This document shows, in pieces, positions 53,440 to 62,623 of a DNA stretch of 64,000 bases. The notes under the pieces are model-generated. The model ran no database searches. It was not told where the DNA came from and saw only the letters and a list, made by a program, of their open reading frames with translations. The DNA lies in assembly GCA_946183415.1 (NCBI GenBank), contig CAMHAM010000004.1, forward strand, positions 1 through 64,000, given 5' to 3'. Every line of letters begins with the position of its first letter. Position 1 is the stretch's first letter. Both the position numbers and the translations under genes were made by a program. Source of the stretch: an uncultured Prevotella sp. (GTDB taxonomy: Bacteria > Bacteroidota > Bacteroidia > Bacteroidales > Bacteroidaceae).

Positions 53440-54618
53440 CTAAATAGAGTTTCTTTTAATTATTTTGTTAATCAGTAATTCTGCTATCTTATCTGCTTCA
53501 GATAAAAACACTTTCTTGGGAATGACAACATTAAATCGATCCCTCACCTTCTTAATCAGCTCATCGGTATATAAAAGACACCCATCCACCACGTTCTCAA
53601 TTCCATCACAATAAATAGAATTGCGATTCACCTGCTCCATCTGTTCAATCGTGTAATCAAGGGCAAAGTAGCATTTTACTTCCTCACCTGTACCATCTAT
53701 AATGAATGGATAACCACCAATATGACCATCAACACCAGGAGTATGAATTTTAATAGCTTTCTTTTCGCGAATTGCAGACAGAATGCTATAGATGATATCG
53801 AAGTTACTGGAGGCATTCATCATATTACGCTTCTGATCGGTGGGCATTGGAATACCACAAGCCTTATAAACCTCATCATGATTGATGTCAAGTTCCTTAC
53901 CCTGATACTTAATGCTAAGTAAAAGCTTTACACCTTCCGTATGACCTTCCTTACTGATTACCACATCGTGGAAGTGACTGGCCACAAGGGTAATATCAAT
54001 ATCATTAAGATTGTCAATACCTAACTTCTCTGCCACAAAGAACTTCATACGAGGAATCAGATGATTCAAGTTGCCGCTACCAAAGTCAAAGTAAGGCATT
54101 CCTGCACTCTTCAACCAAGGAATTACTGCATCAGAGTAAGAAGTATTGATACTGATAGCATTGCAATCTGCTTTGCCGTATGCCTCCATAATATTCTTTC
54201 CAAGCAGCACAGACATAGGACTCCAAATACCATATGCACGAAGGTTTGACCAAGAAATTGTACCATACTTCAATCCGGCATAGAGGCGGCTGCTGTTGAC
54301 AATGAAATCTGGTTGAATCCTTCGCAAAGTGTTCTCAATAGAAGCAACGTCCTTGAAGTCACAACCTCCTTCAACCACAATTTCACTTCTCATTTGCCTG
54401 CGAATTGTAGCAGCTGTACGGATAATATTCACGTCCTGCTGCATTTTCTCAGCGTTGCGCCCTACTACAACCAGTTTTAACTGTGGGTCTGCTAACGATA
54501 CCAGATAGTCCAGCAGATAGCATCCAACACTACCAAAGCCAAAGATGGCAATAGTTATCTTCTCACCTCCGTCTAACTTCTTCTTAAGGAGGTTCAACTT
54601 CTCGTTTAACGTCTTCAT
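53440..54618 (-). CDS. Rossmann-fold oxidoreductase of the phosphonate cassette, copy B
   Basis: 392 residues; NAD(P) motif IAIFGFGSVGCYLLDYL. Protein identity with copy A (32337) is very high, with a few changes in the middle and divergence at the C-terminus (IIKRNSI), while nucleotide differences are frequent at third positions. Its gene overlaps the nucleotidyltransferase by 4 bp, closer than in copy A where a broken acyltransferase intervenes. Function unassigned, as for copy A. Confidence 0.65.
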   Translation of the reverse strand: MKTLNEKLNLLKKKLDGGEKITIAIFGFGSVGCYLLDYLVSLADPQLKLVVVGRNAEKMQQDVNIIRTAATIRRQMRSEIVVEGGCDFKDVASIENTLRRIQPDFIVNSSRLYAGLKYGTISWSNLRAYGIWSPMSVLLGKNIMEAYGKADCNAISINTSYSDAVIPWLKSAGMPYFDFGSGNLNHLIPRMKFFVAEKLGIDNLNDIDITLVASHFHDVVISKEGHTEGVKLLLSIKYQGKELDINHDEVYKACGIPMPTDQKRNMMNASSNFDIIYSILSAIREKKAIKIHTPGVDGHIGGYPFIIDGTGEEVKCYFALDYTIEQMEQVNRNSIYCDGIENVVDGCLLYTDELIKKVRDRFNVVIPKKVFLSEADKIAELLINKIIKRNSI

Positions 54619-55367
54619 TTGCTTAATGCTTTAATAGCCTCTCGGTAGTCTGCCACGGTATTGCAGTTGAACCAAAGGTTGATTCTTACTATGTCTAATT
54701 GTGAACTTTTATACGCGCCAAAATACTTCTGAATGATTTCCAGATTGGTGCCTTGTTCCTGTTCTGGAGTCAAGAACTGGCAAATCTCCCTCACTCTACT
54801 AGGATTCATAAATTTCCACATTTGGCCGGAATTATAGATGGCCGTAAAAGGTTCATGAATCTCTAAGCAGGAATGGTTGGTATCGTAGATGTAATGAGGA
54901 TAGTTGTTGGCATCAAAATAGAGCGCAACGGCCTTGTTGGAAAGAATAGGCTCATTATTCACAGAAATGACATCCTTCTTGGAAGTGATGATCTTCTCTA
55001 CGCTCTCCGTATCAAAGAACAAATCACCCTCAATAAAGGTAATCTCGTCAGCCTTTTCCGAAACCACTTCAATTCCTTTGAGCAGACTATATCCCGAACC
55101 ATAATCGTGATAATGGTCGTTATAAACCAACTTCATCTTATGGTTCACATCCTTCATCTCATTGCGGATGAACTTTTCCAAGTCTTCATACTTATAACCG
55201 CCAACCACAACAATCTCATCCACCAAATCAAATGCCTTATGAACTTGCAGACTGATTAGAGAGTTAGCAGGAGTATCCTCATAATAGAGACACTTTAACA
55301 CATCCTCTTTTGTATCTTTATTGAAGCGGCTGGACATACCGGCCACAGTGATAATGAGACTCTTCAT
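54615..55367 (-). CDS. LicC/PntC-like nucleotidyltransferase, copy B
   Basis: 250 residues, nearly identical to copy A: only the Q/K change at QADEITFIEG, I/R at DIVIINLW and the last residues differ. The first half lies in the 967-bp block. It overlaps the SDR stop by one base and the Rossmann gene by 4 bp, so the cassette-B genes are packed tightly. Probable CTP-dependent activation of a phosphonate, by analogy with PntC. Confidence 0.7.
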   Translation of the reverse strand: MKSLIITVAGMSSRFNKDTKEDVLKCLYYEDTPANSLISLQVHKAFDLVDEIVVVGGYKYEDLEKFIRNEMKDVNHKMKLVYNDHYHDYGSGYSLLKGIEVVSEKADEITFIEGDLFFDTESVEKIITSKKDVISVNNEPILSNKAVALYFDANNYPHYIYDTNHSCLEIHEPFTAIYNSGQMWKFMNPSRVREICQFLTPEQEQGTNLEIIQKYFGAYKSSQLDIVRINLWFNCNTVADYREAIKALSK

Positions 55368-56080
55368 TACTTTTCAATTGATGCGACACACATATCCAGA
55401 CCCTTTTCAAGAGTAATGATAGGAGTCCAGTCAGTACGGGTACGAATCTTTTCTGTGTTCAGAATTCTACGCTCAGGATCAGAGCTGCGATAACCATTGA
55501 AAATGATCTCAGGTTTGGGAAGTCCCATCTTCTCTGCAATCTTGTAGGTAAGGTCAATGATAGTGATTTCCTCATCGGTGGCCACATTGTAAACCGTACC
55601 ATCAAGAGCCTTGTCTGAATTGATCAAAGCCATAACCGAACGGCAACTGTCAATATTGTGCAGGAACGCACGACGGTTCTTCTTGGAATTCTCTAACAGT
55701 GTCACAGAACCCTTCTCGAGCAATTCATTGATGATATGAGGAATAATGTGTTTTGCAAAACGCTCGTGTTTACTATACACGTTGGCAAAACGGATGGAGC
55801 AACCCTTTATCTTGCCTTTATCCACGGCATCCTTCATAAAGAATTCCGTCATAAGTTTGCCACAGGCATAACTTGTACGTTGGCTGTGCTCAGCGGTTGA
55901 CATCATCAGATAATCGCTTTCACGTACACCGCCATTCTCATTCCATGACTGCATGCTGTACACCTCAGAAGTAGAGCAGTTGATGTAAATGTCTGCCCTT
56001 ACGCGGATAGCCTGTTCCAAGAATGACTTCATGGATATCACATTGGTTTCCCAAGTGTGCTCCACCTCATAGAAGTGTTC
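55114..56080. repeat. 967-bp block identical to 35010-35976 (copy B)
   Basis: See copy A. The borders fall inside coding sequence, at a third-position difference on each side (55113 and 56081), which is the pattern of gene conversion rather than of a mobile element. Confidence 0.9.
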
Positions 56081-56365
56081 CGTATGTACCACAGCAGCAC
56101 AGTTAATATAAACCGTCCGGTCGTAAGCTCCCTTTTCACGCAACACCTGATCCTCGATGGCCTTCATCTGGTCAGCATTGTTGATGTCGTACTCATAGAA
56201 CACGAATCCGGGGTTTTCAAGATACTCTTTTACGGTATCTATTGAACTTGCAAAAAAGTTATCAAAGCCAATGATACGGCTATCCTTCTCTGCCTCTAAT
56301 ATTTGTCTCACAAGCTCGCTACCGGTCATTCCGGATGCGCCACTTAATACATACAGGCTTTTCAT
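55367..56365 (-). CDS. Extended SDR / NAD-dependent epimerase-dehydratase, copy B
   Basis: 332 residues. Same motifs as copy A; residues 1-100 differ (e.g. ENPGFVFYEYDINNADQMKA versus DDPRFVFNEYDINNVVHMRT) while the remainder is identical. It overlaps the phosphoesterase by 4 bp and the nucleotidyltransferase by one base. Function as for copy A, unknown substrate. Confidence 0.8.
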   Translation of the reverse strand: MKSLYVLSGASGMTGSELVRQILEAEKDSRIIGFDNFFASSIDTVKEYLENPGFVFYEYDINNADQMKAIEDQVLREKGAYDRTVYINCAAVVHTEHFYEVEHTWETNVISMKSFLEQAIRVRADIYINCSTSEVYSMQSWNENGGVRESDYLMMSTAEHSQRTSYACGKLMTEFFMKDAVDKGKIKGCSIRFANVYSKHERFAKHIIPHIINELLEKGSVTLLENSKKNRRAFLHNIDSCRSVMALINSDKALDGTVYNVATDEEITIIDLTYKIAEKMGLPKPEIIFNGYRSSDPERRILNTEKIRTRTDWTPIITLEKGLDMCVASIEK

Positions 56366-57093
56366 ATTCCTAGTGTTAATCTGTCTTTATAAAATTTATC
56401 TACGCTATCACTAAACAGTTTCTGCTCTTCTTTCACATCATAGCAAACGCAACGATGTTCGTAGTTGCCACTCTCTACGTCCAATATGCCATACTGAGCA
56501 TAAGGGTTGTGGTTACGAGGTTGTCCTACGGAACCCGGATTGATAAAGATTGTCCGTTTCTTGTTACGGTAAGCAGCATCATCAGAAGCGAAGAAGTGCT
56601 CAACATAATGAGGTACGTGAGAGTGCCCGCTGATAACATAATCGTATTCAGCAAAGCGCTCATCATTCATCTTATCAATTCCAAACTTGCCCCAGTAAGG
56701 ATCATCCAGATTGCCATGCAAAAAAAGGAATGACTTTCCCCCTATCTTGCATTTCTGAAAACCACTATGCTCCATTTCCTTATCCAAGTAGTCATGTGAC
56801 TCAGGTGTAAGGATTGAATTGGTATATTGCAATACTGCCCTACCTCTGTCCGTGGCGAAACGCTCTAAACTTCCGCCAAAGATGGAGTATTCGTGGTTCC
56901 CCCACAGGTTCACCAGCAAAGGCTTGTCCAAACCTTTGACTATCTCTATAATCTCATTGGGTCGTGGGCCATAGTTGACCAAGTCTCCAATGATGGCATA
57001 AGCATCAACTTTGCCAAGTGTAGATATGTCAGCAAGAATAGCCTTGAAAGCTGTTACGTTGGCATGAATGTCTGAAAGAATTACAATTCTCAT
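56362..57093 (-). CDS. Calcineurin-like metallophosphoesterase, copy B
   Basis: 243 residues with SDIHAN, GDLVNYG, GNHE, LHGN and GHSHVPHYVE. Clearly diverged from copy A at both protein and DNA level, so the duplication is old except for the converted block. It overlaps aepY by 4 bp (ATGA) and the SDR by 4 bp. Confidence 0.85.
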   Translation of the reverse strand: MRIVILSDIHANVTAFKAILADISTLGKVDAYAIIGDLVNYGPRPNEIIEIVKGLDKPLLVNLWGNHEYSIFGGSLERFATDRGRAVLQYTNSILTPESHDYLDKEMEHSGFQKCKIGGKSFLFLHGNLDDPYWGKFGIDKMNDERFAEYDYVISGHSHVPHYVEHFFASDDAAYRNKKRTIFINPGSVGQPRNHNPYAQYGILDVESGNYEHRCVCYDVKEEQKLFSDSVDKFYKDRLTLGI

Positions 57094-58214
57094 TTCTTCA
57101 AGAACTGCATCAAAGCTTCTTTGTTCTGGATAGGAGTAGTAGTAGGACGGCCAAGATCCTTGCGGTTGCCCTTCTTCACCTTAACCTCAAGCAAAGCCGG
57201 ACTCTCAAAGCCATTGACCTTTGATAGAACACTTACCAGTTCCGTTTTGCTAGCCACACTATAAGTGGCCTTGTATCCAACTGCCTTAGCAACAGCAGGC
57301 AAATCAATCTTCAAACCCACCGTAGGCTGACCACCAACAGAGTCGTGAGCACCATTGTTGAATACAACGTGTACATAGTTCTTGGGAGCCTTGTTGGCCA
57401 CAATAGCCATACTTCCCATGTGCATAATAGCAGCACCATCACCATCAAAGCACCACACTCTGCGTTCCGGTTGTGCAAGGGCAATGCCCAAAGCAATCTG
57501 AGAGGCGTGACCCATAGAGCCAACCGTCAGGAAGTCCCTTTCATGACCTTTGTTCATGCCGGCACGATATTCAAACAACTCACGGCTAATCATACCGGTT
57601 GTGCTAACAATGCAGTCCTTCTCACCAAGGGCAGCAGCCACGGTCTGAATGGCTTCTTCACGGCTCATCGTAAGGTCATTGACCTCTACTTTCTGGAGTT
57701 TGTAGTCCTCGAAGGTGTCTTTCTCAATGACCAAAGCGAATACCTCCTTGTTCTGGAGTGCCTTGATAGCCTTGGCTATCTGCTTCTCTGCCTTGTCTTC
57801 TTCCTTTGAAAGTACTTCATAGTTCACACCCATCACATTCAGCAAGCCGGTAGTCACCTTGCCCTGCTTCACATGCTGCGGTTCGTCATGTACTCCGGGA
57901 CGGCCACGCCATCCGATGAGCAACAGCACTGGAATGTTATATACCTCTTCATCGGTCAGCGATGCCAGCGGATTGATGATATTGCCCTCACCGCTGTTCT
58001 GCATATACACACAGGCTGGCTTTCCCGTTGCAAGGTAATGTCCTGCTGCAATACCGACCGCAGCTCCTTCGTTGGCCGCAATGATGTTATGGTGTGCGTC
58101 GCAATGGTCTGTGATATACGCACATATATTCTTCAGCAAAGAGTCGGGCACTCCTGCAAAACAGTCAATACCATTCTCCTTCAATGTCTTTATAAAAAAC
58201 TCAGGTCTGATCAT
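57090..58214 (-). CDS. aepY: Phosphonopyruvate decarboxylase, copy B
   Basis: 374 residues (MIRPEFFIKTLKENGIDCFA). NIIAANEGAAVGIAAGHYLA and FDGDGAAIMHMGSMAIVANK...VFNNGAHDSVGG are the ThDP motifs. It decarboxylates phosphonopyruvate to phosphonoacetaldehyde. It starts 2 bp after the aepX stop. GC is visibly higher than in copy A. Strong assignment. Confidence 0.92.
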   Translation of the reverse strand: MIRPEFFIKTLKENGIDCFAGVPDSLLKNICAYITDHCDAHHNIIAANEGAAVGIAAGHYLATGKPACVYMQNSGEGNIINPLASLTDEEVYNIPVLLLIGWRGRPGVHDEPQHVKQGKVTTGLLNVMGVNYEVLSKEEDKAEKQIAKAIKALQNKEVFALVIEKDTFEDYKLQKVEVNDLTMSREEAIQTVAAALGEKDCIVSTTGMISRELFEYRAGMNKGHERDFLTVGSMGHASQIALGIALAQPERRVWCFDGDGAAIMHMGSMAIVANKAPKNYVHVVFNNGAHDSVGGQPTVGLKIDLPAVAKAVGYKATYSVASKTELVSVLSKVNGFESPALLEVKVKKGNRKDLGRPTTTPIQNKEALMQFLKK

Positions 58215-58216
58215 AA

Positions 58217-59527
58217 TTACTTCTTCTTTGTTCCAGGAATGAGGTTCAATATCTGCTTAATCGGCATGCAATACTCTTCTGATGCCTCCAAACTGCGGGA
58301 GGTTTCAAGGATTCGCTCAGCGCACTTCACCATAGCGGGATAGGCACTGCGCAACATATGGTTGGCATAGATGACAATATTGATGCCCCACTCAGCCAGT
58401 TCCTCCTCTGTGAACTGGTTGTATGTCGTAGGCACGGCCACGATGGGTGTATGTGAATCTTTCTCACGGAATCGCAGGCAGAACTCCTTTATGTCCTCCC
58501 CGCTCTTGTTCTTCGAGTGTATCATCACACCGTCTGCTCCAGCAGCCACGTAGGCATGACAACGCTCTAAGGCATCGTCAACAGGCTTTCCTGCTATCAA
58601 CGACTCGCAACGCGAGATAATCATAAAGTCTCGGGTAATCTGCGCATCCTTGCCTGCTTTTATCTTGTTGCAGAAACCTTCGATGGTATCTTGTGTCTGG
58701 ATGGCATCAGTACCAAAGAGTGAGTTTTGCTTCAGCCCCACCTTATCCTCAATGATGACTGCGGATATGCCAAGACGCTCCAAGGTGCGGACTGTGAAAA
58801 CAAAATGTTCCAACTTTCCACCCGTATCACCATCGTATATGACAGGTTTTGTTGTCACCTCCAACGTGTCATTCAAGTCATGCAAACGGGTCGTAAGGTC
58901 AACAGCCTCGATGTCTGGCTTACCCTTGGAAGTGGAGTCTGTAAGCGAACTGGCCCACATACCGTCAAACTCACGGTGCTGACCGTTAACCTCTACAGAG
59001 GTATGTTCGGCTATCAGACCAGTCAAACCATTGTGCGATTCAAGTATACGGACAACAGGCTTTGCGAATATAAGCCTGCGGAGAGATGCCAGACGAGCCT
59101 GCGGGGTAACACCAAGCGAATCAATCTCTTCTTTCAGGCCGGAAGCTGAGATTCCTTTGGTGTAAGGAATCTCTATCACCTCACCGCCCAATTTCTCCAT
59201 CACCTTGAAAACCTCATCACGAATGTACTTTTCTGAGCCATACAGCCAGTCATCCCCGTGGATGATGTAGTCGGGCTTGTATTTCACAAGGTTAGGGACA
59301 TAGCTCCACTCCTCCTGCGGCACGATTGAACTTACCCCTTTGATGTTCTCAATCACATTCTTACGTTGTTCGTATGTCAGGTAAGGTAAACGCTTATGCG
59401 TTGCAATTGCTTTATCCGTGAATAAGCCTATCATTACATCGCCATATTTAGCTCCTTCATTGATGATGTTAATCAGACCGGGATGCATGATATCACCTAT
59501 CATCCCTAAATAAACTATTTTTGCCAT
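58217..59527 (-). CDS. aepX: Phosphoenolpyruvate mutase with N-terminal cytidylyltransferase-like domain, copy B
   Basis: 436 residues (MAKIVYLGMIGDIMHPGLIN). The same fusion as copy A, with EDKVGLKQNS and YDGDTGG. The nucleotidyltransferase HxGH second His is Leu here too, so the change was present before or shared after duplication. It follows rfbB after 1 bp. Protein very similar to copy A, with scattered synonymous changes. Confidence 0.93.
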   Translation of the reverse strand: MAKIVYLGMIGDIMHPGLINIINEGAKYGDVMIGLFTDKAIATHKRLPYLTYEQRKNVIENIKGVSSIVPQEEWSYVPNLVKYKPDYIIHGDDWLYGSEKYIRDEVFKVMEKLGGEVIEIPYTKGISASGLKEEIDSLGVTPQARLASLRRLIFAKPVVRILESHNGLTGLIAEHTSVEVNGQHREFDGMWASSLTDSTSKGKPDIEAVDLTTRLHDLNDTLEVTTKPVIYDGDTGGKLEHFVFTVRTLERLGISAVIIEDKVGLKQNSLFGTDAIQTQDTIEGFCNKIKAGKDAQITRDFMIISRCESLIAGKPVDDALERCHAYVAAGADGVMIHSKNKSGEDIKEFCLRFREKDSHTPIVAVPTTYNQFTEEELAEWGINIVIYANHMLRSAYPAMVKCAERILETSRSLEASEEYCMPIKQILNLIPGTKKK

Positions 59528-59528
59528 A

Positions 59529-60662
59529 TTATCGGTTATATTGTGATTCGTAATATTTTTGATAATTTCCTGATGTAACGTTATCTAACCACTCTTGATT
59601 GTCAAGATACCATCGTACGGTTTTCTCGATACCCTCCTCGAACTGGAGCGAGGGCTCCCAGCCAAGTTCTCTCTGCAGCTTGGTAGAGTCGATGGCATAA
59701 CGCAGGTCGTGTCCGGCACGGTCGGTCACGAAGGTAATCAAGTCCATATCCTCACCTTCCTTACGTCCCAGCAGACGATCTACCGTCTTAATCACTACCT
59801 TGATGATGTCGATGTTCTTCCACTCGTTGAAGCCACCGATGTTATAGGTATCAGCAATCTTTCCCTCATGGAAAATCACGTCGATGGCACGTGCATGATC
59901 CTCTACATAAAGCCAGTCGCGCACATTCTCACCCTTGCCATAGACAGGCAGCGGCTTGCGATGACGGATATTGTTGATAAACAGTGGGATCAGCTTCTCT
60001 GGGAACTGATAGGGACCATAGTTGTTCGAGCAGTTAGTTACGACTACAGGCATGCCATAAGTGTCGTGATAAGCACGCACGAAATGGTCTGAAGAAGCCT
60101 TGGCTGCTGAATAGGGTGAATGCGGATTGTACTTCGTGGTCTCCAGGAAGAACTTGTCGCCGTATGCCAGATGATGCTCAGCACTCGATGCAGTGGTGGT
60201 GAACGGAGGCTCGATACCCTCCGGGTGAGTCAACTCCAATGCGCCATAAACCTCATCGGTAGAAATATGATAGAATCGCTTGCCCTCATACTTCTCAGGC
60301 AGCGATTCCCAATAGAGTTTGGCAGCCTGAAGGAGGCTCAGAGTTCCCATCACGTTGGTCTTGGCAAAGGTGAAGGGATCCTTGATAGAGCGGTCTACAT
60401 GCGATTCAGCAGCCAGATGGATGATGCCATCCACCTTCTTATCCTGCATCAGCTTGTAGAAGGCATCAAAGTCGCAGATGTCCATCTTCACAAATTCGTA
60501 ATTAGGCTTATTCTCAATGTCCTTGAGGTTAGCCAGATTACCTGCATACGTCAGTTTGTCGAGGTTAATGATGTGATACTCAGGATACTTGTTCACAAAC
60601 AGGCGCACAACGTGGCTTCCAATAAAGCCTGCGCCACCAGTAATGACAATATTTCGTTTCAT
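59529..60662 (-). CDS. rfbB: dTDP-glucose 4,6-dehydratase
   Basis: 377 residues from ATG 60662 (MKRNIVITGGAGFIGSHVVR); 16 upstream codons overlap rfbD and are rejected. NAD motif GGAGFIGSH, HLAAESHVDRSI, HISTDEVYGAL with catalytic Asp-Glu, and YSAAKASSDH (YxxxK). It makes dTDP-4-keto-6-deoxyglucose, the branch point for both rhamnose (rfbC/D) and the 3-acetamido sugar (ketoisomerases). It follows rfbD after 2 bp. Confidence 0.95.
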   Translation of the reverse strand: MKRNIVITGGAGFIGSHVVRLFVNKYPEYHIINLDKLTYAGNLANLKDIENKPNYEFVKMDICDFDAFYKLMQDKKVDGIIHLAAESHVDRSIKDPFTFAKTNVMGTLSLLQAAKLYWESLPEKYEGKRFYHISTDEVYGALELTHPEGIEPPFTTTASSAEHHLAYGDKFFLETTKYNPHSPYSAAKASSDHFVRAYHDTYGMPVVVTNCSNNYGPYQFPEKLIPLFINNIRHRKPLPVYGKGENVRDWLYVEDHARAIDVIFHEGKIADTYNIGGFNEWKNIDIIKVVIKTVDRLLGRKEGEDMDLITFVTDRAGHDLRYAIDSTKLQRELGWEPSLQFEEGIEKTVRWYLDNQEWLDNVTSGNYQKYYESQYNR

Positions 60663-60664
60663 AT

Positions 60665-61552
60665 TTACTTCTTTAAATTGTTGATACATACTTTGAGGGA
60701 GTCCGTCCAATAAGGTACATTGATTCCAAAGGTTTCTTTAACCTTTGTCTTGTCAAGTACAGAATAAGCTGGGCGTTTTACAGGACTGGGAAACTCATCA
60801 CTATGACATGGATGAATATCACAATCTGTGTTACCAGCCAACTCGGCTATCGTCTTCGTAAAATCATACCATGAACATACACCTTCATTGCTATAGTGGT
60901 AAATTCCGGTATTTCCTTCAAATTGTCTATTCTCTATGATTTCAAAAATGGCTTTTGCCAAATCATAGGCATAAGTGGGTGTTCCAACTTGATCAAATAC
61001 CACTTTTAGCTGTGGTTTGGTAGAAGTAAGATTCAGCATCGTCTTTACGAAATTCTTACCAAACTCAGAATATAACCACGCTGTTCGAAAAATCAGATAA
61101 TCAACTCCACTCTTCTGAATATTCTGCTCTCCATGCAGTTTTGTTAAGCCATATACACCTGTTGGTGTTCCCTTCTGGTCTTCTTTACATGGAGTATTAT
61201 AAGGATCTCCGCCAAAAACATAGTCGGTAGAAACATGAATGAGCAAACCACTTACTTCTTTCATGGCTATTGCCAGATTCTCTGGTGCTTTAGCATTGAT
61301 AAGTTCGCAGATTTCTTGATCAGATTCAGCCTTATCAACATTTGTATATGCGGCACAATTGACAATCGCTTTGACACCAGACTCTTTTACCATTTTACGG
61401 ATAGCATCCAAATCAGTAATGTCAAGAATAGTCGTTTCCTGACCATCTGCCTCTATGACATCCGTAAAAATATATGTATCTTTTGAACTTTTGGTCACTA
61501 TACGCATTTCATTGCCAAGCTGGCCATTCGCACCTGTAACTAATATTACCAT
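60665..61552 (-). CDS. rfbD: dTDP-4-dehydrorhamnose reductase
   Basis: 295 residues. LVTGANGQLGNEMRIV NAD(P) motif, VNCAAYTNVDKAESD, HVSTDYVFGGD and the YGLTKLHGEQ Tyr-Lys pair. It catalyses the last step of dTDP-L-rhamnose synthesis. Overlaps rfbA by one base. All four rhamnose genes occur in the order C-A-D-B. Confidence 0.95.
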   Translation of the reverse strand: MVILVTGANGQLGNEMRIVTKSSKDTYIFTDVIEADGQETTILDITDLDAIRKMVKESGVKAIVNCAAYTNVDKAESDQEICELINAKAPENLAIAMKEVSGLLIHVSTDYVFGGDPYNTPCKEDQKGTPTGVYGLTKLHGEQNIQKSGVDYLIFRTAWLYSEFGKNFVKTMLNLTSTKPQLKVVFDQVGTPTYAYDLAKAIFEIIENRQFEGNTGIYHYSNEGVCSWYDFTKTIAELAGNTDCDIHPCHSDEFPSPVKRPAYSVLDKTKVKETFGINVPYWTDSLKVCINNLKK

Positions 61553-62454
61553 CAGAGATTCGGATTTCCTGTTCGTTTAACTTCTTCTATAACCTGCAAA
61601 AGATATTGCCCGTATTGATTTTTCAGCATAGGCTGAGCCAATTGGCGCATTTTCTCTTCATCAATCCAACCCTTTCGATAGGCAATCCCCTCCAAGCAGG
61701 CCACCTTCAAACCTTGGCGCTTCTCTATTACTTCAATATAGGTAGAAGCCTCAGCCAACGAATCATGGGTTCCTGTATCCAACCAAGCAAAACCTCTGCC
61801 TAATGTCTGTACTTTAAGATTACCTTCCTTCAAAAATTCTTGATTGACTGTAGTGATTTCCAATTCACCTCGTGCAGAGGGTTTGATATTCTTAGCAATC
61901 TCAACAACCTTATTGGGATAGAAATAGAGCCCAACAACAGCATAGTTGGATTTTGGTTTTGTTGGTTTTTCTTCGATACTCAAGCAATTGCCATCGTTGT
62001 CGAATTCTGCCACACCATAGCGCTCGGGATCTGAAACCCAATAGCCAAAGACTGTTGCTTTATCATTTTTCTCAGCATCTTCTACTGCATTCTTCAATAA
62101 TACAGAGAATCCATTTCCATTAAAGATATTGTCACCAAGGACAAGACAGACTGAATCATTTCCAATGAATTTTTCACCAATTATGAATGCCTGAGCCAAA
62201 CCATCGGGACTGGGCTGCTCAGCGTATTCAAAGTGAACACCATAGTTGCTGCCATCGCCCAATAAGCGTTTAAAACCTGGTAAGTCATCGGGGGTTGAAA
62301 TAATTAATATATCCCTAATACCTGCGAGCATTAACACAGAGATAGGATAATACACCATCGGTTTGTCAAAAATGGGAATCTGCTGCTTGGAGATTCCCTT
62401 GGTGATAGGGTACAACCTGGTACCACTACCACCGGCTAAAACTATGCCCTTCAT
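61552..62454 (-). CDS. rfbA: Glucose-1-phosphate thymidylyltransferase
   Basis: 300 residues. Signature [20 protein letters not shown] and [28 protein letters not shown] and [19 protein letters not shown]. It makes dTDP-glucose, feeding the rhamnose and acetamido-sugar branches. It is preceded by a 169-bp intergenic region with a long hairpin. Confidence 0.96.
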   Translation of the reverse strand: MKGIVLAGGSGTRLYPITKGISKQQIPIFDKPMVYYPISVLMLAGIRDILIISTPDDLPGFKRLLGDGSNYGVHFEYAEQPSPDGLAQAFIIGEKFIGNDSVCLVLGDNIFNGNGFSVLLKNAVEDAEKNDKATVFGYWVSDPERYGVAEFDNDGNCLSIEEKPTKPKSNYAVVGLYFYPNKVVEIAKNIKPSARGELEITTVNQEFLKEGNLKVQTLGRGFAWLDTGTHDSLAEASTYIEVIEKRQGLKVACLEGIAYRKGWIDEEKMRQLAQPMLKNQYGQYLLQVIEEVKRTGNPNL

Positions 62455-62475
62455 AAATTCAATATCCTTTAAAAG

Positions 62476-62537
62476 GGAGCAGGCCCGCTGTTTATTGAAC
62501 CTTTTGTCTTATGAGAGACCAGCGGGTTCCCCGCTCC
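62476..62537 (-). terminator. Long hairpin between rfbC and rfbA (attenuator or terminator)
   Basis: On the minus strand GGAGC (62537-62533) and CCCGCTG (62526-62520) pair with CAGCGGG (62490-62484) and GCTCC (62480-62476), with a bulge and a 29-nt loop; TTTTAAAGG follows. The stem lies 22 bp upstream of the rfbA ATG. It might attenuate transcription of the rest of the locus or process the transcript; it is not a classical terminator because the T-run is short. Confidence 0.5.
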
Positions 62538-62563
62538 ATTCATAACGATTTTTTTATTAACGC

Positions 62564-62591
62564 TGTCTCACGACATGATTGTTCGATGTCG
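62564..62591. other. Palindromic TGTCTCACGACA and overlapping hairpin
   Basis: TGTCTCACGACA (62564-62575; 4-bp arms, loop TCAC) overlaps CGACAT/ATGTCG (62571-62591, loop 9 nt). The minus strand continues GTTAATAAAAAAATCG, so this could be a terminator after rfbC. The same TGTCTCACGACA word occurs at 25520-25531 near the end of the locus. Confidence 0.4.
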
Positions 62592-62623
62592 GATGTAAGA
62601 AGGATGATGGAAGATATAGCCTT

